The position numbers and the translations under genes were made by a program. DNA of 56,772 bases from Bacteroidota bacterium (lineage in GTDB: Bacteria; Bacteroidota; Bacteroidia; Cytophagales; Cyclobacteriaceae), in the NCBI GenBank assembly GCA_023412765.1, contig JAEZBX010000193.1:1-56772 (forward strand). Reading direction: 5' to 3'. Positions 54,399 through 56,772 of the stretch are shown piece by piece; within the stretch, counting starts at the first letter, position 1; every line of letters starts with the position of its first letter. The notes under the pieces were generated by a model. It was not told the DNA's origin. It made no database searches and saw only the letters and a list, made by a program, of their open reading frames with translations.

Positions 54399-56772
54399 AT
54401 GCGGTTTATCTGTATTTTTTTCTTAGTCGTACTTCTTCAACCTTCGTTCGCACAAACTCCAACACGCCCTGAAGCGGTTCTAACGCCGCAGGACACGTCG
54501 AAAAAAGAGACGCCATCGTCGGTTCCGGCCGGTAATAAGCAATCATCCGGTCCTAGGAACTATAATAACCTTATAAAATCCAGCGCCATCACACGGACAG
54601 GGATGTTTACGGTACACAAGGTAGAGGACGATTATTATTTTGAAATTCCAGATACCCTGCTCGGCAGGGACATTCTGGTTGTATCGCGTATAGCCCAGGG
54701 TGCAGCAGGCATACGTCCCGAATACACAGGTTATGCAGGTGATCAGGTAGGCTCAACAGTTATCCGGTTTGAGAAGGGACCCGGTTCTAAATTATTTCTT
54801 CGACGAATTACATTCGATGAAAATCCAGGTGACAGCACCGATGCGATGTTCAGTGCCGTAATGCGGTCCAACCTGCAGCCTCTTGTGGCTGCCTTTGGAA
54901 TTGGAGCGTATAGCCCCAACGGTAAGGGTAGTGTGTTCGAGATTACCGACTATATTAATGGCGACAATGACGTATTGTTCTTTAGTTCAGCGTCGAAGAA
55001 AACAATGCGCGTCGGAAGTCTTGTTTCCAATACAAGTTACATCAAGGATATCAGGTCTTTTCCCTTGAATGTTGAAATACGAACAATAAAAACCTATAGG
55101 CACTCCGTTACAAACAATGCCTTTACGTTGGAATTAAATACATCGCTCGTATTACTCCCTAGGGTGCCAATGCGGAAGCGGTATTCAGACAGGAGGGTAG
55201 GATACTTCACGGAGCGTTATACAGACTATGATGCAAATCCCCAAGGCGTGAAGGTCGTGAGCTATATAAAACGTTGGCGATTGGAACCGAAGCCTGAGGA
55301 CATGGCAAAATACCTCCGCGGCGAATTGGTGGAGCCGCAGAAACCAATTGTATATTATATCGATCCAGCAACACCGAAGAAATGGGTGCCGTACTTGATC
55401 GCCGGTATTACCGACTGGCAACCAGCTTTTGAAAAAGCTGGCTTCAAGAATGCCATTCAGGCGAGAGAGGCCCCTACCGAACAAGAGAACCCAAACTGGA
55501 GCCTGGAAGATTCCCGACATTCTGCCATCGTGTACAAACCATCGTCGTTTGCTAACGCCGCTGGTCCGATTATTACCGATCCTAGAAGCGGTGAAATTCT
55601 TGAGAGCCACATAAACTGGTATCACAACCTTATGTCTATACTGCGTGAGTGGTATATGGTTCAATGCGGTCCGCTTGATAAGCGAGCGCAGAAAATGCAG
55701 TTTGACGACGATCTGATGGGACAGCTTATACGGTCCGTTGCCTCTCATGAAGTGGGTCACTCCCTGGGGCTTACCCACAATTTTGCAGCAAGTTCGTCTG
55801 TACCGGTAGAAAAACTTCGTGATCGGGTCTGGCTTGAAGCTAATGGTCATACCCCATCCATTATGGATTATGCTCGTTTTAATTATGTTGCTCAGCCCCA
55901 GGATAGTGTAGGGGAACGGGGATTGATAAGCAGGATAGGCATTTATGACCATTGGGCTATTGAGTGGGGATACAGGCTCTTTCCGGAGGCGAAGAATGCC
56001 GACCAGGAAATTGTGGTAATGAACGATTGGGTTGTTGACAGACTTCAGAATGACAAGCTAAGGTTTGGATCTGAGTTTACCACTGACGATCCCCGTACAC
56101 AGACCGAAGACCTTGGCGATAATGCGATGAAGGCTGGCGAATATGGAATCCGTAATCTACAACGCGTTGTGCCTAACTTGATAAACTGGACTTTTCAGGG
56201 CCATGATAGTTATCGCAGTCTGAACCAGATGTATAATGCGGTTATCAATCAGTTTGATTATTACCTGGGTCATGCGATGGCGTATGTGGGCGGCATGTAC
56301 GAAACAGTTAAGTCATCTGATCAACCTGGACCAGTTTACAATGTGGTGCCAGTTGAATTACAGTGGGAATCAATGGATTTTCTCACTCGTCATATTTTTA
56401 CAACGCCGACCTGGTTGTTAGACACAGCAATCTTAACACGAATAGGAAAATCCCCAACACAAATTATCACGAGGTCGCAAAACATGGTGCTAAGCAGTTT
56501 GCTGAAGCCGTCCAACCTTGCAAAGATGGCCGATGCCCAGGTGCTCTATGGCAAGAAGGCATATCCCATAATCAACTTCATTGATGACCTGGATAATGCC
56601 ATGTGGAAGGAGCTTCAGACATATGATACCATCAGCAGTTATCGACGAAATTTGCAACAGCTATATGTTGACAAACTTATCGAGCTTGCAAATCCTCCTA
56701 GGGTTGACAGAAGTCTTAGAGATGTTCCTCCGATAATTATTAACAAGCTAGGGGAGATCCAGGCTCGTTTAA
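54399..56772 (+). CDS. Secreted zinc-dependent metalloprotease (metzincin-like), partial at 3' end
   Basis: At least 791 residues, running off the window end without a stop. ATG 54399 begins a signal peptide (MRFICIFFLVVLLQPSFAQ). Downstream regions contain the NYNNLIKSSAITRTGMFTVHKVEDDYYFEIPD, LVVSRIAQGAAG and YYIDPATPKKWVPYLIAGI blocks of the DUF4953/DUF5117-type Bacteroidota zinc proteases. The metal site HEVGHSLGLTH is at residues 450-460, with a Met-turn-like SIMDY at 487-491. It is probably periplasmic or surface-associated. Neighbours give no substrate clue. Confidence 0.88.
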   Translation, partial: MRFICIFFLVVLLQPSFAQTPTRPEAVLTPQDTSKKETPSSVPAGNKQSSGPRNYNNLIKSSAITRTGMFTVHKVEDDYYFEIPDTLLGRDILVVSRIAQGAAGIRPEYTGYAGDQVGSTVIRFEKGPGSKLFLRRITFDENPGDSTDAMFSAVMRSNLQPLVAAFGIGAYSPNGKGSVFEITDYINGDNDVLFFSSASKKTMRVGSLVSNTSYIKDIRSFPLNVEIRTIKTYRHSVTNNAFTLELNTSLVLLPRVPMRKRYSDRRVGYFTERYTDYDANPQGVKVVSYIKRWRLEPKPEDMAKYLRGELVEPQKPIVYYIDPATPKKWVPYLIAGITDWQPAFEKAGFKNAIQAREAPTEQENPNWSLEDSRHSAIVYKPSSFANAAGPIITDPRSGEILESHINWYHNLMSILREWYMVQCGPLDKRAQKMQFDDDLMGQLIRSVASHEVGHSLGLTHNFAASSSVPVEKLRDRVWLEANGHTPSIMDYARFNYVAQPQDSVGERGLISRIGIYDHWAIEWGYRLFPEAKNADQEIVVMNDWVVDRLQNDKLRFGSEFTTDDPRTQTEDLGDNAMKAGEYGIRNLQRVVPNLINWTFQGHDSYRSLNQMYNAVINQFDYYLGHAMAYVGGMYETVKSSDQPGPVYNVVPVELQWESMDFLTRHIFTTPTWLLDTAILTRIGKSPTQIITRSQNMVLSSLLKPSNLAKMADAQVLYGKKAYPIINFIDDLDNAMWKELQTYDTISSYRRNLQQLYVDKLIELANPPRVDRSLRDVPPIIINKLGEIQARL

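Overview
The window looks like a chromosomal segment of a Bacteroidota bacterium, most likely of the order Cytophagales (Chryseolinea/Ohtaekwangia-like; inferred from gene content, not from a search). The supports are a SusC/SusD pair, a SIMPL-domain protein, GIN/DUF4097-type envelope proteins next to an ECF sigma factor, a DUF6913-type protein between dapA and ligA, an H1/Hc1-like mini-histone, a PA2169-type four-helix protein, weak Shine-Dalgarno sites and a TAnnTTTG-type -7 box. No rRNA, tRNA, IS element, prophage or CRISPR array was recognised.

Layout. 1-3.3 kb: MFS transporter, D-lactate dehydrogenase and a SIMPL protein on the minus strand. 3.4-7.1 kb: an ECF sigma operon with a HEAT-repeat anti-sigma candidate and three related secreted adhesin-like proteins. 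7.1-17.2 kb: a repeat-rich spacer, a SET-domain protein, a large membrane-TPR protein, nhaA converging on gatC, plsC, a polysaccharide deacetylase lipoprotein, a hotdog thioesterase, an orphan periplasmic binding protein and a 39-residue membrane miniprotein. 17.2-23.3 kb: a WG-repeat protein, then a minus-strand operon of an extended SDR, a JAMM protease, a MoaD/ThiS-like carrier with a C-terminal tail to be trimmed, and a MoeB-rhodanese protein. A SASA/SGNH esterase diverges from it. 23.4-29.2 kb: Nudix hydrolase, VTT membrane protein, a small gene with a disrupted frame, a second ECF sigma module that leads into a ClpP homologue, and an S41 peptidase. 29.2-35.8 kb: a dimethylformamidase-like lipoprotein and susCD. 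36-45.7 kb: biotin carboxylase, an alpha-oxoamine synthase of the serine palmitoyltransferase type, the mini-histone, dapA, the DUF6913-type gene, ligA, an M1 peptidase and a beta-barrel candidate. 45.7-47.2 kb: a third ECF sigma module with a Spy/CpxP-like protein. 47.3-54.1 kb: a class V aminotransferase, a non-coding island with a plus-strand terminator, then a minus-strand run of potassium channel, EcsC, VOC, PQQ-type dehydrogenase and glycosyltransferase, and the four-helix protein. 54.4 kb to the end: a metzincin-like zinc protease cut off by the window edge.

The genes mix housekeeping (ligA, gatC, dapA, plsC, accC) with envelope biology: three separate ECF modules, several lipoproteins and secreted peptidases. 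The most distinctive items are the SDR-JAMM-carrier-E1/rhodanese operon, which has all the parts of a protein-thiocarboxylate sulfur-transfer route plus an unexplained SDR enzyme; an ECF-small protein-ClpP operon; and many intergenic tandem arrays that differ in sequence but share a 7-bp period.
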